Of a stretch of DNA of 64,000 nt, positions 1-11,707 are shown piece by piece. Positions within the stretch are counted from its first letter, which is position 1, and each line of letters opens with the position of its first letter. The notes below the pieces were generated by a model. It saw only the letters and a program-made list of their open reading frames with translations, made no database searches and was not told the DNA's origin. A program made the position numbers and the translations under genes. Origin of the DNA: Planoprotostelium fungivorum (Eukaryota > Evosea > Variosea > Cavosteliida > Cavosteliaceae); the NCBI GenBank assembly GCA_003024175.1, contig MDYQ01000076.1:43046-107045 (forward strand), in the 5' to 3' direction.

Positions 1-621
1 TCGGCAGTCAGCTCATCAACGACCAAAAGTCGTGGAATGTCTTCTTCCCCTTCATGATCCTCTTCTATGCCGTCGTGTGGATTGGCTTCGGCATAGGATT
101 CTGTTTCTACGGCTACAAGCTCATGCGTGTCATGCCAGAAGCGATGGGCCGAAAGATCAGATGGGTGAGACACATCTTCCGTCGACCGTCGACTGACATG
201 CGAGACAGATCACCATCAAGCTCAACGCGGTCTTGTTCCTTCAAATCGCCAACTGTGTTCAGATCATCCTATTCCTCTCTGTAAGTTTTCTCATCGGCAC
301 CAACACCACCTCTGACGAGAGACACCAGTTCGTCCCAGGATTATCCAACAGCATCTTCGGTCGTAACTCCATCACCTTTGTCATCCGTCTCATCGTCTCC
401 TTCATCATCTTGGAGATCTACATGCCGATCAGCAAGTTCCGTCTTTGGTTCTCAACCGGTGAGTCTGATCTCTTTCGTTCGTCGTAGACTGACATACGGA
501 TGTAGGCCTGCTCACGTCGACGTCCAATTCAGGCGGCAGCAGCTCGAATGGAGGAGCTTCCGGTGAGGCTGCCGGGGCGGTGAACATCGAGATCGGTGAA
601 TGCCCGCCCGGCACCGCTTAA
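1..621 (+). CDS. TOM1/TOM3-like multi-pass membrane protein, copy A (5' partial)
   Basis: The gene enters from the left edge. Exons 1-164, 209-280, 329-458 and 506-621 join in frame through GT-AG introns of 44-48 bases and end at TAA 619-621. The protein has at least four hydrophobic helices. After a helix comes FCFYGYKLMRVMPEAMGRKI, which matches the layout of the plant THH1/TOM1/TOM3 family, where a helix is followed by a YG-L-M-R-P-E-GR-K stretch. The tail is Gly/Ser-rich. Plant TOM1/TOM3 are seven-helix proteins of vacuolar and other endomembranes; the role here is unknown. It is the first of three near-identical tandem genes: bases 1-305 match 2000-2304 with only a few differences. The family assignment rests on pattern, not a search, and the start lies outside the window. 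Confidence 0.6.
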
Positions 622-1070
622 ACCTTCAGCCATTGTACAGTCGAACCGTCCAAAAATAGTATCAAACGAAATAAATCCAAATTTTCTGGTTGGGTCGTTG
701 CTCTCTTCAATCGTGTTGTTGAAGATTCACTCATCCCGTTTCAGCTCACAGCTCCACTGACGATCGGGTTCATCAATATATACGCATATTGTGAGTGTGA
801 GAACAGCACCTTTTGTGAGCGCGAGAACCTGTAGCTGACCTGATGCGACACTTTTTAGACCAATGATCGCCGTTTCGATCTGCGAACGCCCCATCGACTC
901 ACCTTTACCCTCGTATTTCTCTCGTCCAAACGAAATCTCCGTTTAATGCCCGCTTAAATAAGCGTTCACCATAACAACGTCGGCTCAATTCGTAGGGCAT
1001 CTGGGGTAGTGTCATCTTTACGATCGGATCCGTCAGACTAACTCGGCAGGCATTTCTAAGAAGAGAAGAC
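622..1070. other. Intergenic spacer
   Basis: No supportable gene. A likely polyadenylation hexamer AATAAA lies at 669-674 just after copy A. The rest should contain the promoter of the next tandem copy. I see no repeat or RNA gene in it. Confidence 0.6.
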
Positions 1071-2304
1071 ATGAGAGAGACCACCACCCTGTTCATCTTT
1101 GTTCTCTGCAGCTGCATCATCTCATGTGTCGCTGCCGGCGTCAGTCCTTGCACGGACTGCGACGGACTTGGGGTCTGTCAGACCAACGGCAAGTGCCGGT
1201 GTTTTGCAGCGTGAGCGAGCATGCGTGCGGAGACACCTGCTGACTTCTTTAGGTATACGTTTCCCGTGGTGAATGGGACCGCTCAGACGAACTCTTGTGC
1301 AGATAGTGAGGAGACATTACGCGACGGCACGCTGACATTTTCTACAGCCATCCTAAACATCAATCCGGTAGGTGTGAAGACCATCCGAGGAGTCTCCGCC
1401 GGAGTCAGTTTCATCCTCTTCGCTCTCATCATGTGGCGTCTGTATCTGGAGTGTATCACCGATCCGGACAAAATGAGCAACAACGTCGGCCTCAGACGAG
1501 TGGTTCTGTTCTCTCTCGCTATGGACGGTCTCATCTGCTTTCGTGAGGACATCACACCTCGCATATGGACGACTAAATCCAAACAGTCATGTTCTTCTTA
1601 TCCCTTTTGGACTGGTGGGGAAATTTCAACGTCCTGCCGTCACCAGTCTATAATGCACTCTACAACTTGATCGACTGGCTTTACATCGTCCTCTTTGTCG
1701 GCATCCTTCTTCACTGGTGAGAACACCTCTTCATCTCCTCAGCACAAGCATCTGACACAGTGGACAGGGCAGAGCTGTATCAGAAGACAATGAAGTCGAT
1801 CCGCACGCGTGATATGATGAAGAAGGTCAACAGCAACTACAACGGCGAGATCACAGTGGAACAAGTCATGTCCAACCTCACCTTCTTGCAACGCTTCAAG
1901 ATCCCTTTCATCGTCATCGCCGGTGTGACATTTCTCATATGGATCGCCAGGGTGAGAAGCAAGAGTGGCGGGTTGTAGACTGACGTATACGTCAGATCAT
2001 CGGCAGTCAGCTCATCAACGACCAAAAGTCGTGGAATGTCTTCTTCCCCTTCATGATCCTCTTCTATGCTGTCGTGTGGATTGGCTTCGGCATAGGTTTC
2101 TGTTTCTACGGCTACAAGCTCATGCGTGTCATGCCAGAAGCGATGGGCCGAAAGATCAGATGGGTGAGACACATCTTCCGTCGACCGTCGACTGACATGC
2201 GAGACAGATCACCATCAAGCTCAACGCGGTCTTGTTCCTTCAAATCGCCAACTGTGTTCAGATCATCCTATTCCTCTCTGTAAGTTTTCTCATCGGCACC
2301 AACA
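1071..2304 (+). CDS. TOM1/TOM3-like membrane protein, copy B (3' end lost at gap)
   Basis: This copy shows the N-terminus of the family. It starts at ATG 1071 with a signal peptide (TTTLFIFVLCSCIISCVAA), followed by a short EGF-like Cys-rich segment with about six Cys in 30 residues (SPCTDCDGLGVCQTNGKCRC). Helices follow. Exons are 1071-1210, 1253-1542, 1587-1717, 1768-1951, 1996-2163 and 2208-2279, all in frame. The sequence then breaks inside an intron at the N of 2305. A luminal Cys-rich domain ahead of TOM1-like helices is not typical of the plant proteins, so this may be an amoeboid or protist variant of the architecture. Exons from 1996 on are nearly identical to copy A, implying recent duplication or gene conversion. 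The real 3' end is missing from this assembly. Confidence 0.6.
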
Positions 2305-2305
2305 N
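2305..2305. other. Assembly gap inside a tandem gene array
   Basis: A single N joins two contigs. The 305 bases before it match 1-305, and the ~265 bases after it match 1718 onward. Both sides lie in introns of the same gene family but at different positions, so the join is not a simple overlap. The true gap length is unknown and one or more tandem copies may be missing. Confidence 0.9.
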
Positions 2306-3188
2306 TGAGAACACCTCTTCATCTCCTCAGCACAAGCATCTGACACAGTGGACAGGGCAGAGCTGTATCAGAAGACAATGAAGTCGATCCGCACGCGTGA
2401 TATGATGAAGAAGGTCAACAGCAACTACAACGGCGAGATCACAGTGGAACAAGTCATGTCCAACCTCACCTTCTTGCAACGCTTCAAGATCCCTTTCATC
2501 GTCATCGCCGGTGTGACATTTCTCATATGGATCGCCAGGGTGAGAAGCAAGAGTGGCGGGTTGTAGACTGACATCTCACTCCAGATCATCGGCAGTCAAC
2601 GCATCAACGTGGCCAGATCGTGGAGCATCTTCTTTCCCTTCATGGTCACCTTCTATGCCGTCGTGTGGGTTGGATTTGCGATAGGCTTCGGCGTCTACGG
2701 CTACAAGCTCATGCGTGTCATGCCGGAAGCCATGGGACGCAGGATCAGAGGAGTGAGAGTAGAGACATTCGAAAGGAGGCTGATGTAGACAGATGACGAT
2801 CAAGCTGACGGCCGTATTGTTCTTAGAGATCGTCAACTGTGTTCAGATCATCCTGTTCACCACGGTGAGTCGGCCTCCCTCGACATCATCATCATCATCC
2901 ACATCATTGTCACATGCGTCTGACACGACCGAACAGTTGGTACCCGGATTAGCCAACAGTATCTTCGGTCGTAACGCCATCACTTTCGTCATCCGTCTCA
3001 TCGTCTCCTTCATCGTCTTAGAGATCTACATGCCGATCAGCAAGTTCCGTCTTTGGTTCTCGCGCCAACTTTTGGGCACGTCGGCATCCAATGGAAACAG
3101 CAGTGGACGCAGTGGATCACAATCCGGTTATGTTGCTCCCGTGGTCATCGCGATCGACCCAAATGAGCAGCCGTCATCGACTGCTTAA
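2306..3188 (+). CDS. TOM1/TOM3-like membrane protein, copy C (5' end lost at gap)
   Basis: Exons 2356-2539, 2585-2752, 2793-2864 and 2937-3188 read through to TAA 3186-3188. The first exon is identical to copy B 1768-1951. From about 2574 the sequence diverges, while the protein stays similar (GVYGYKLMRVMPEAMGRRIR). Unlike copy A, the last coding segment has no intron after the WF-S position, and the tail is longer and Ser/Gly-rich. So copy C is a distinct paralogue and not an assembly echo of copy A. The N-terminal signal peptide and first helices lie in the unsequenced gap. Likely an endomembrane protein like its neighbours. Confidence 0.6.
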
Positions 3189-3409
3189 GGAAAAGAAAGA
3201 TGATGTTGAATTATTTATAAAAATAGATGAGAGAGGGGCTCCTGCGATTCGATGGAGAGATGATAAGCACGTGATCCTCTGGTTTCCTCTTTCATGATGT
3301 TCAAGTTCTGTCGATATGTTGAAAGATGAAATCATTATAAAACAATTTTTGGTCTACAACGTTCTTGGTTAACTTTGACGTCACACACGTAAAGAAAGAC
3401 AGAAACATC

Positions 3410-5585
3410 ATGGCCCTCTCCAACAAGCTCAGTATCGATCAACTCGACCTCAAGGACAAGAGAGTCCTCATCAGGTGAGATCTTGATTGATTTCAATCGT
3501 ACTCATCGATCGATAGAGTGGACTTCAACGTGCCTCAAGATGATAATGGAAACATCACCAACGATCAACGTATCGTCGCTGCCCTCCCCACCATTAAGTA
3601 TGCATTAGAGAAGGGTAAATCGATCAACTACCATTTTTCTCACGTCTAAACGTTCTTCGTCTGAAAACATATCAGGAGCCAAGAGCGTGGTTCTGATGAG
3701 TCACCTCGGCAGACCCGATGGACAAAGAAACGAGAAGGCAACCATGGCACCTGTTGCCGAAGCCCTCAAGAAGTTACTGAACAGGTATCCATCGTCTGAC
3801 ATCACGAACCATAACATCTGATCTTCTTTACAGAGATGTCAAGTACCTCAAGGACTGCGTCGGCTCTGAAGTCGAGCAAGCCTGCGCCAACCCCGAACAC
3901 GGTGATCATCCATTTCGATCTCCATCATCCAAATCGATTTCTGATCCATTCTCACAGGTACTCTCTTCTTATTGGAGAACCTCAGATTCCACGGTGAAGA
4001 AGAGGGACAGGCCGTCATCGACGGAAAGAAGGTCAAATCCAAGGAGGAAGATGTGAAGAAGTTCCGTGACTCCCTGACCAAACTGGGAGACGTCTTCGTC
4101 AATGATGCCTTCGGTACCGCACACAGAGCTCACAGCTCCATGGTGATCATCTCATATCATCTCTGTCCATAATCACATTGGATGATGGATGACAAGCGCC
4201 ATCATCTCACCTCGATATCAACATGTAAAGAACGTGAACTTTCGTTAAATGCATCGCAGGTCGGAGTCAACTTGGAGAAGGCATCTGGTTTCTTGATGAA
4301 GAAGGAGCTCGAGTATTTCGCCAAGGCTTTAGAAGAGCCCGCCAAGCCTTTCCTCGCCATCCTCGGTGGTTCAAAGGTGATGAATATTTATTTTATTTTA
4401 TTGTTTCACATCCGTCCAATTCGATACAAAGAAGAGACGATCACATTCGTTTTAGTACATCATCCTTTGTTCTGACACGAAAACAAATGCACGAAAATTT
4501 GAGATGAATCTCACATGTCGTGATGAATAGTCAACTTTTAAAATGGACACCGAAACGATTCTTCTGACATCTTCACAGGTCACAGACAAGATCAAGTTGA
4601 TCGAGAACATGTTAGACAAGGTCGACGAGATGATCATCGGTGGAGCCATGGCTTACACCTTCAAGAAGGTCGTCTACAACGTCAAGGTGATTTTCCCGCT
4701 CTTTTCTCCCGCCAATTTTTCCCGCCCAATTTTCCCGCCTGAACAACTCCGCAGATCGGAAATTCTCGCTTTGATGAGGATGGAGCCAAGATCGTTCAAG
4801 GCTTAGTCGAGAAGGCTAAGAAGAACAACGTCAAGCTGCACTTCCCCACCGATCACGTGACCGGTGACAAGTTTGATGCCAAGGCCACCGTGAGAACTCT
4901 TCACCTTCTTCATCGTCACATCATCATCATCTCGATATCATCACGATCACATGTCTCATCCCGATGTCTAGTGATCGTGATGCATTGAGATTGAATTTGA
5001 ATGCAGGTTGGATTGGCCACAGACGAGCAGGGTATTCCAGAGGGCACCATGGGTTTAGACATCGGTCCCAAATCCGTCGAGGAGTTCACAGCTGCCATCA
5101 AGAGAGCTAAGACCATCCTCTGGAACGGGTGAGAATCGATTTCGTCTCATCATCTACATCTCATCTAATCATCTCATCATCTAATCATCACCTTCACCTC
5201 TTTCTATGCATTCGAAGACATCTCATTTATTCTAATTGATTTATGATTTATTTCGTCTCGTTTGGGACTTCGATCTGATGTCATTCTCATCCTCCATCAG
5301 CCCCGTCGGAGTCTTCGAATTCGAATCGTTTCAGAAGGGAACCGTCGCCCTCATGGACGCCCTCGTAGAGGCCACGAACAACGGCGCCATCTCCATCATC
5401 GGAGGTGGAGACACAGCCACCGCCGCCGCCAAATTCGGAGCTGAAGAGAAGGTGAAGAGGAGAAGAGGTTCTAAAGTGACTCTATGCAGGTGTCACACTG
5501 CAGCACCGGTGGTGGTGCTTCTCTCGAGCTGTTGGAAGGAAAGACTCTGCCCGGCGTCGCCGCGTTGACCGACAAGAAGAAGTGA
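3410..5585 (+). CDS. PGK: Phosphoglycerate kinase
   Basis: Glycolytic enzyme making ATP and 3-phosphoglycerate from 1,3-bisphosphoglycerate. Eleven exons: 3410-3474, 3517-3614, 3676-3784, 3834-3901, 3958-4142, 4260-4376, 4579-4686, 4755-4889, 5007-5128, 5301-5451, 5490-5585. The spliced protein is about 417 residues, normal for the family. Visible motifs are RVDFNVP near the N-terminus, SHLGRPDG, the substrate loop [14 protein letters not shown], the hinge [12 protein letters not shown], and the nucleotide-binding C-terminal [13 protein letters not shown] with [14 protein letters not shown]. No targeting extension precedes ALSNKLSI, so a cytosolic enzyme is expected. Introns range from 38 to about 200 bases. 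Confidence 0.95.
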
Positions 5586-5748
5586 CTATCCGGCGCCAGG
5601 TTATAAAGAAGAACGACGTGAGAGATGTTATAGAGGTTGTTCGGTGGACGTGGATGATGAGGAGAGTGCGAAATGTTTCGAAAATTGGAATAATTTGTCC
5701 GTTTGTTTAAACAACGAGACAAAGGGTTGGGGCGTGATGCATCACAGC

Positions 5749-6871
5749 ATGAGCGATAGACAACCTAACGCTCTATACGAAGAGTTAGACTTGACCCCAG
5801 ATGCCACGCCGGAGGATATAAAGAGGAATTATCGAAAGAAGGCACTTTTATATCATCCTGACAAGTGTGGGGATGATCCAGAGGCAACTAAGAAGGTGAG
5901 AGTGAAGAACGTCACGTTATTTATAATCACATGTGTCGATCTTTGTATCTCTCGTTACGCTCGTTATCACATGATTCGTCATCAATCCGTGTGGGGTTGA
6001 GGTTAGCTCGAACGCTAACGGATTTTTTAGTTTCAGAGAGTTTCTCATGCCGCCGAAGTCTTATTAGACCCCCAGAGCCGTTTCGCTTACGACAATAATG
6101 GAGGGAGAGAACAGAGCCAAACGGTGGACCTCACGAACCAAAACGTCGCCGTTGCCTTCATGAAAGGTGATGATACATGATAATCTCATCCCGCGTCTAA
6201 ATGTAGAAAGGTTGTGCCGACGCCATCATCTTCATCGGAGGGGGTCTGGCCGTGGAATGCTTCTGTACTCCTTTCATCTTCCCCGGAATCGTCACGACAT
6301 CATGTAATGATCTCTCAGCTTCGCATGCTGACTCGTCGACAGTCTACGCCTCTCTCGTGTGGATGTCCACCGAATTATACAAGGCGAACCCCACCGATGA
6401 GTCTTTTGCATACCTCCATGGTGCATCCGGTTTCTTTGCCAACGCCATCAGCATCACTCGAAGTGAAGGTCCACTCAAAGCCAGTGAGCCTCCATCATCA
6501 ATTGCATGATCATCATCATCTCTTCACATCGATGCATCATGATGTGATCGTCTTCTAATCACATGATCCAGCTCTTGTCTTCACCGCTTCTGTTCTCTTT
6601 CGAGTGTTTGAGAGAGCCGGTCGAGTCATTCAACTCACGTTGAGCAGCGCCGGCTGCAAAGACAACGACACAGATGAATACGAAAACAGGTGATGTGTTC
6701 ATGTCCATCGATCACCATCACAATCGTTCGACTCATCATGTCCGCAGATTAGAGACAGTGGAGAGGAATTCAATGTATAGAGATAAGTTCGAGAAGTCTC
6801 ATGATGTTCCATCAGCCGGCGGTGTTGACAAGCGGCTGCTGAGTGAAGAAGACTTCTTCGTATTGACTTGA
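5749..6871 (+). CDS. DnaJ-domain protein with membrane segments
   Basis: Exons 5749-5895, 6031-6166, 6211-6303, 6343-6483, 6572-6689 and 6748-6871 give about 250 residues. Residues ~8-75 are a J domain (LYEELDLTPDATPEDIKRNY, then HPDKCGDD with the essential HPD, then FQRVSHAAEVLLDPQSRFAY). J domains stimulate Hsp70 ATPase activity. A hydrophobic stretch follows (DAIIFIGGGLAVECFCTPF and on), so the protein is probably membrane-bound with the J domain exposed to Hsp70 in the cytosol or matrix. No zinc-finger or substrate-binding domain of canonical DnaJ is present. An in-frame ATG at 5737, and a further upstream one at 5644, could also be the start; 5749 was chosen as giving the shortest leader before the J domain. 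Confidence 0.75.
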
Positions 6872-6987
6872 ATAAAATGTAGATAAATCGATTTTATTGT
6901 TTGTCCTCCACAGAATCTTTCCTGTGTCTGGGCGCACCTCCATGTCTTGGATTCAGCTTGGCCAGACATCATCCATAACTCAACGTC

Positions 6988-7428
6988 ATGCCTTCTTCTC
7001 ACGCCCTCCTCCTCTGTTTCTGTCTACTCATCTTCACAGTCCATGCCAGATTGTGCGGAGATGTAGAGTGTCCGAGATCGAATGCATGCTGCTCCGATGC
7101 CGTTCACGGACCGGTCTGCTATTTTCCACAGTTCTACCACTGTGCTGTAGACAGATTCACGCCGTATTCTCAATCTCTCTGTGCCAGGGGAGACGGATCA
7201 TGTGCTACGGTCTGTTATGATGCAAAACGCTACGAGTGAGCCGTGGATGACGATATGGAGAACGTGCTGAAGAAGTGCAGTTGCGTCGGAGGACAGATCA
7301 AGGAGAGGATCAAGCAGAGGTCACCTTTCCCATTCTACCCCTTCAAGAACAGCGAGAACTACTCTCCAATCATCGATGCCATGCCATCCATGATATCCGA
7401 ACAGAAGGAAATGCCAAAGTATAGATAG
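6988..7428 (+). CDS. Small secreted cysteine-rich protein
   Basis: Two exons, 6988-7235 and 7281-7428, joined through a 45-base GT-AG intron that removes an in-frame TGA. The ~131-residue protein has a clear signal peptide (SHALLLCFCLLIFTVHA) followed by a compact domain with many Cys (LCGDVECPRSNACCSD, CYFPQFYHCAVD, SLCARGDGSCATVC), likely forming disulphides. The C-terminal part is Pro/Lys/Met-rich and not Cys-rich. I do not recognise a named family. It is presumably secreted or vesicle-luminal. It sits between DnaJ and malate dehydrogenase with no obvious functional link. Confidence 0.65.
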
Positions 7429-7646
7429 ACGATCTTGTACAACTCTTTTCACTCTCATACCTCCATCTCCTCCGTTCGTGTTGCATTGCTTGCGTGGACA
7501 CGACAAAATCGGGTCCACGTGACTTTTTTGTAGTTTGTATCTGCTGACGTGCCGCTATTACATTCCCCAATTCAAACCACACAACCGAGCTACAGACGTT
7601 CCCTGTATCTCATTCGTTAGACACATCACAAACACAAGCAACAGAC

Positions 7647-8881
7647 ATGGTCAAAGTATTAGTCGCCGGAGCCGCAGGAGGCATTGGACAACCATTATCT
7701 CTCCTCTTGAAGCAGAACCTTCCTGCAGGTGAGATAAAGAACTCAAGATGGCTCATACTCATCCTCTAAGGATCCACATTGGCATTGTTTGACGTCGTCA
7801 ATGTTATCGGAGTGGGAGAGGATTTGTCTCACATCAACACACATGTGAAGCTCGAGGTCCACTTGGGAGATCTGAAGAACCCTTCCAACACGACCGAGGT
7901 GAGAAGATGCATTTTGTCCATCCTCTGAAACCATCATACAGTTAGACAAGGCCACACAAAACTTGGATCTGGCCGTCATCCCTGCTGGAGTTCCTCGCAA
8001 GCCCGGAATGACCAGAGACGACCTCTTCAAAGTCAATGCTGGCATCGTCAAGGGTCTCGTCGAGTCCATCGCGAAGAACTCTCCAAAAGCTCTCATTGCC
8101 ATCATCACCAACCCTGTAAACAGCACCGTACCTGCCGCCGCTGAGGTGTGACGTCATATGGACATCGATACACTTGTCCATCCTCACACGTGCGTTAGAT
8201 CTTGAAGAAGGCCGGTGTCTACGATCCCAAGCGTCTGTTCGGTGTCTCGACATTAGACATTGTCAGAGCTCAGACTTTCATTGGACAACTCAAGGGACAG
8301 AACCCTGCCGAAGTCAAGGTTCATGTCATCGGAGGTCACTCCCCAGAGACGATGCTGCCCATCCTCTCATCCGTGAGACCCTCTTTGCATCTCATTCTCC
8401 ATGTGAGATCTCATATGGCACGATAGGTCTCTGGCATCAGCTTCTCTGAGGAAGAGACTTCATCTCTCAGCACAAAGATTAAGGAGGCAGGAACTGCCGT
8501 CGTCAACGCCAAAGACGGAATGGGATCCGCCACACTCTCCATGGCCTACGCAGGTAACATCATCTCCATCTCGAACCATCTTCCATCTCCAATCATCTTC
8601 CATCATCACCGACGTTCGAAACAGGAGCCCGCTTCGCCCTCGGTCTCGTCAAGGCACTCAACGGAGAGAGCGGCATCATCGAAGACTCATACGTGGACAC
8701 ATCATCCACCGATCTGGGTGTCTCCTTCTTAGCTGTCCCCGTCGAGTTTGGAAAGAACGGAATTGAGAAGATCCACCCTCTTCCTCAGATGAACGAGTCA
8801 GAGAAGAAGCAGCTGGCCGAGCTCATCCCAATCGTCCAGAAGAACATCGACACTGGATTAGAGTTTGCCAAATCGGCTTGA
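7647..8881 (+). CDS. MDH: NAD-dependent malate dehydrogenase
   Basis: Interconverts malate and oxaloacetate. Exons 7647-7738, 7771-7898, 7942-8145, 8199-8372, 8427-8553 and 8625-8881 give ~325 residues. It has the Rossmann glycine motif [15 protein letters not shown], the mobile substrate loop [12 protein letters not shown] with both Arg, the NPVNSTVP stretch, the catalytic Asp in STLDIVRA and the catalytic His in GGHS. This is the mitochondrial/glyoxysomal and bacterial-like clade, but the protein starts directly with [11 protein letters not shown] and has no visible transit peptide, so a cytosolic location is possible. The segment after the catalytic His reads PETMLPILS where most relatives have GVTIVPLLS, a modest deviation. 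Confidence 0.93.
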
Positions 8882-9021
8882 AAATAAAGACGTGAAGATC
8901 GATGGAAGATGATGCAATCGTGTCGGTGATGGACATATTGTGTGATGTTCTAGAAGACCATTTCACTTGTGTATAAACATATTTATCTACTCGGAATCGT
9001 CTGTCTTTCAAACGCATGAGC

Positions 9022-9528
9022 TCATTCTCTTCGTGGCCTCTTTGCACCTCCTTCTCTACACGTGCATTCCTGATGGTTCGACATCCATTCCATGATCCTT
9101 CTACGGGGGATCAACAATTGAGAGGAGAGCCTCTGTCTGTCTTCCATGGGGATGTCTTCTCTTCCATCACGATGGTATGCGCTGGACAATGCCGCCGTCT
9201 GATCGTCCGTGAGGTTGTTGGTTGCTCTCTGTTGGCGTCTGTTGGCCCTGCGGCTCCACCATGTTCTCATGGTCTTGTGGCTGAGGCCAGTGAAGCCACC
9301 CAGCCACTTGAGGTCTTCTTCCGTCCAGGGTCTGTCTTTGTGAAATGAGACTTCCAGCATGATGCGTTGGTCTTGTGTATATACATGGCGTTTAGCGGGT
9401 GTGGCAGTGTGATGGTGAGTTGGCGGAATGGGTATGAAGGGAGAGCTGTCGATGGGTAGCAGCATGCTGTTTGATGGTGCTGTGTCCAGAGGTGTATACA
9501 TAGAGTTGATAGATGAATCAGCTACCAT
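9022..9528 (-). CDS. Divergent double homeodomain-like protein, locus 1
   Basis: Single-exon gene, 168 residues, ATG at 9528. Residues ~45-100 look like a homeodomain (YTQDQRIMLEVSFHKDRPW, WTEEDLKWLGGFTGL, then WWSRRANRRQQ in the recognition helix). Residues ~105-160 form a second, related domain (LSSAYHRDGREDIPMEDRQR and EWMSNHQECTC). The tryptophan of helix 3 is kept in both. The usual Asn51 is replaced by Arg in the first domain and kept in the second. A C-x-C pair follows the second domain. Loci at 15643 and 20996 share this second domain. Probably a nuclear DNA-binding protein; the target and role are unknown. A shadow frame on the plus strand was ignored. Confidence 0.7.
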   Translation of the reverse strand: MVADSSINSMYTPLDTAPSNSMLLPIDSSPFIPIPPTHHHTATPAKRHVYTQDQRIMLEVSFHKDRPWTEEDLKWLGGFTGLSHKTMRTWWSRRANRRQQRATNNLTDDQTAALSSAYHRDGREDIPMEDRQRLSSQLLIPRRRIMEWMSNHQECTCREGGAKRPRRE

Positions 9529-10434
9529 GAGGAAAGAGAAGGCAGAGGGGACTGATTGTCATTAGAACAAAGCGTTATATAATGTGGTCTGCTCACGGAT
9601 GATTTTCGGTTTCGTGTGTTGCGTGTCTTCGTTCATGAATGAAACTGGCGGCTGTGGTACATATCTTAGAGATCCGTCCAACTATCGCATGTCATCATAC
9701 ATGCGTCTGGTGTTCAGAAACTCACAGCTGAAGGCAATCTTCTCTTCCCACAGATGTCTATATCTTCCTCCACGTTCTGTTGCACCCATCGGCCCTGCCC
9801 ACATCAGCATGCGATTATAGACATGCTGACACCTACCCCCTCTGAATCGAATAGCCCTCTCGTCATGGTTAGATCCATGTTTAACATGTTTAGAGTCCTC
9901 TTCTCGTCGTTCCTGCCAGTTCGCGTTGAGAATCGTCAGGAGAATTGGCTGGCGTGAGGTGTCACAGAAATGACAAGAAAGAATTCCTACTGAACATAAC
10001 CCACACCTTATGAAAGAGAGCGTTCCCTTTCTTGCAGGTTGTCTGATCTTCTCTGCAGTAGGTTTGGTCACAGACGATACGGCACCACAGGACCACAGGC
10101 GCAGAATATGACGCTAGCTCTTAAACCCTCCTCCATACGTCCGATGGCGAGTCTTCTCCCCAGGGCCCCCGCTTAAAAATGGACGTACCATGTGTCCAAT
10201 CTTCGGGTCATTTGCGATGGAGCTCGGTATATCCGAGATAGGGCCGCATTCATTCAAAGTCAATTCGCGGCTTCTGACAGCGACTAAAAAGCTCTGAGCG
10301 TTTTACTCCTTTTTATGCATGAACTGACGGCCGTGTGACATAAACGATCCATGAGATGGTGGAGCGTGATGGGCACCTCTTCCCATTTCGGAACAGGATC
10401 ACAGAATTGGAGATGAGCTCGATTTTGAGAATGT
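9529..10434. other. Intergenic region, ~0.9 kb
   Basis: Lies upstream of the minus-strand homeodomain gene and downstream of the minus-strand NUBPL-like gene. A TATATAA-like element at 9575-9582 is a plausible promoter for the former. A 129-codon minus open frame at 9682-10071 has no ATG at its start and no recognisable motif. Nothing else is supportable. Confidence 0.5.
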
Positions 10435-11630
10435 TTATTCGATGGTGATGTCTGGACCGTCCGCGGCCACTTGGTCTAATCGGTTCATCACCTTCACGCG
10501 TTCAGGTTATGAGGTGATGATCGGATGATGATGTCGCACCTTCTCTGCAATGTCGAAGTAATGTTTGGCCTGGGGACTGTCTGGTTGAGCCACCACGATG
10601 GGTTTACCTTCATCGGAGAGCTCTCTGATCTTTCCATGAAGAGGTACCTGTCCCGATCTCAATGATACGCTGCACGTAATCATCACCTCTCCCAAAAAGT
10701 GGAGCTGCATCTTCTCGGCTGTCTTCTTCGCTCCGTCGTGTCCAAAGATATGAGATATCTCGCCGCAGTTGCCACACACATGGTAACTCATGTTCTCAAC
10801 TACACCCAATATCTAAAATCTACATCACTCTTATGTCGCGTCATTCGATGGGCTGCACATGATCTCACCGGGACATCCACTTTTCTGAACATGTTCGCAC
10901 CACGCACGGCGTCTAAGAGGGCGAGGTCTTGTGGAGTGCAGACGATGACGGCACCGTCTAATGGGACCTTCTGACAGATGGACAGCTGCGCATCGCCCGT
11001 TCCTGGCGGCAGATCGATGACCATGCAGTCGATGTCGCCCCAATTGGTTCCTCTCAAGAGCTGATCGATGGCAGACATCACCTATGATGATACGTAAGCG
11101 TCACGCATGCAGATGGACGGACGTACCATCGGGCCTCTCCATATCATGGCGGAATCTTCTTCAACGAGGAACCCCATGGAATTGCATTTGATTCCGTAAT
11201 TGGACAGTGGTATCATGCGATTGTTGGCATCGACTTCTGGCCTCTCGGCTTTCAAGTTCATCAATGTTGGAACGGAAGGTCCATAGATGTCGGCGTCGAG
11301 TAATGCGACCTGATAGACTCGAATCAGCCGAGTGAATAAAAGTATGTCATTTACCCTCTTATCTTTTGATGCTATGGCAAGTGCTAGGTTCACTGCAGAT
11401 GTTGAGCGATCGAATGATCATCTGTATGATATATACATACGATGGATGAATTCACCTGCTGTTGTCGATTTACCCACTCCACCCTTCCCACTGGCCACTG
11501 CTATGATCTTACTGATTCCAGGAAGAGAGACCCGAGTAGGTGGGTGAGCTCCTCGTGTGACACGGCTGTGAAAACGTATCGGTTGGTGGCAATTAACGTG
11601 AGAGACGATGTGATGTGTTGTCCTCAACAT
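10435..11630 (-). CDS. NUBPL: Mrp/NBP35-type P-loop ATPase, NUBPL/IND1-like
   Basis: Exons (descending) 11456-11630, 11355-11392, 11127-11309, 10869-11081, 10687-10812, 10540-10647, 10435-10491. The protein has the deviant Walker [16 protein letters not shown], the [14 protein letters not shown] switch, [16 protein letters not shown], and near the C-terminus a [15 protein letters not shown] segment with the CxxC that binds an iron-sulphur cluster between two subunits. It ends in [18 protein letters not shown]/Ind1 delivers Fe-S clusters to mitochondrial complex I. The N-terminus ([19 protein letters not shown]) is basic and His/Thr-rich with no acidic residue, as a mitochondrial leader would be. 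Cytosolic NBP35/CFD1 is the alternative, but NBP35's N-terminal four-Cys motif is absent. Confidence 0.85.
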
Positions 11631-11707
11631 GGAATCGGCGCGTTTGTGATGTGATTCACATTTACATCATATCATAGCGCAAGCCGCATCTTCTGCGTCA
11701 CGGCAAC

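Noticed and set aside
9682-10071. 129-codon minus-strand open frame as a gene
   Set aside because: It lacks an ATG at its start, has no motif or splice partners, and lies in a spacer.
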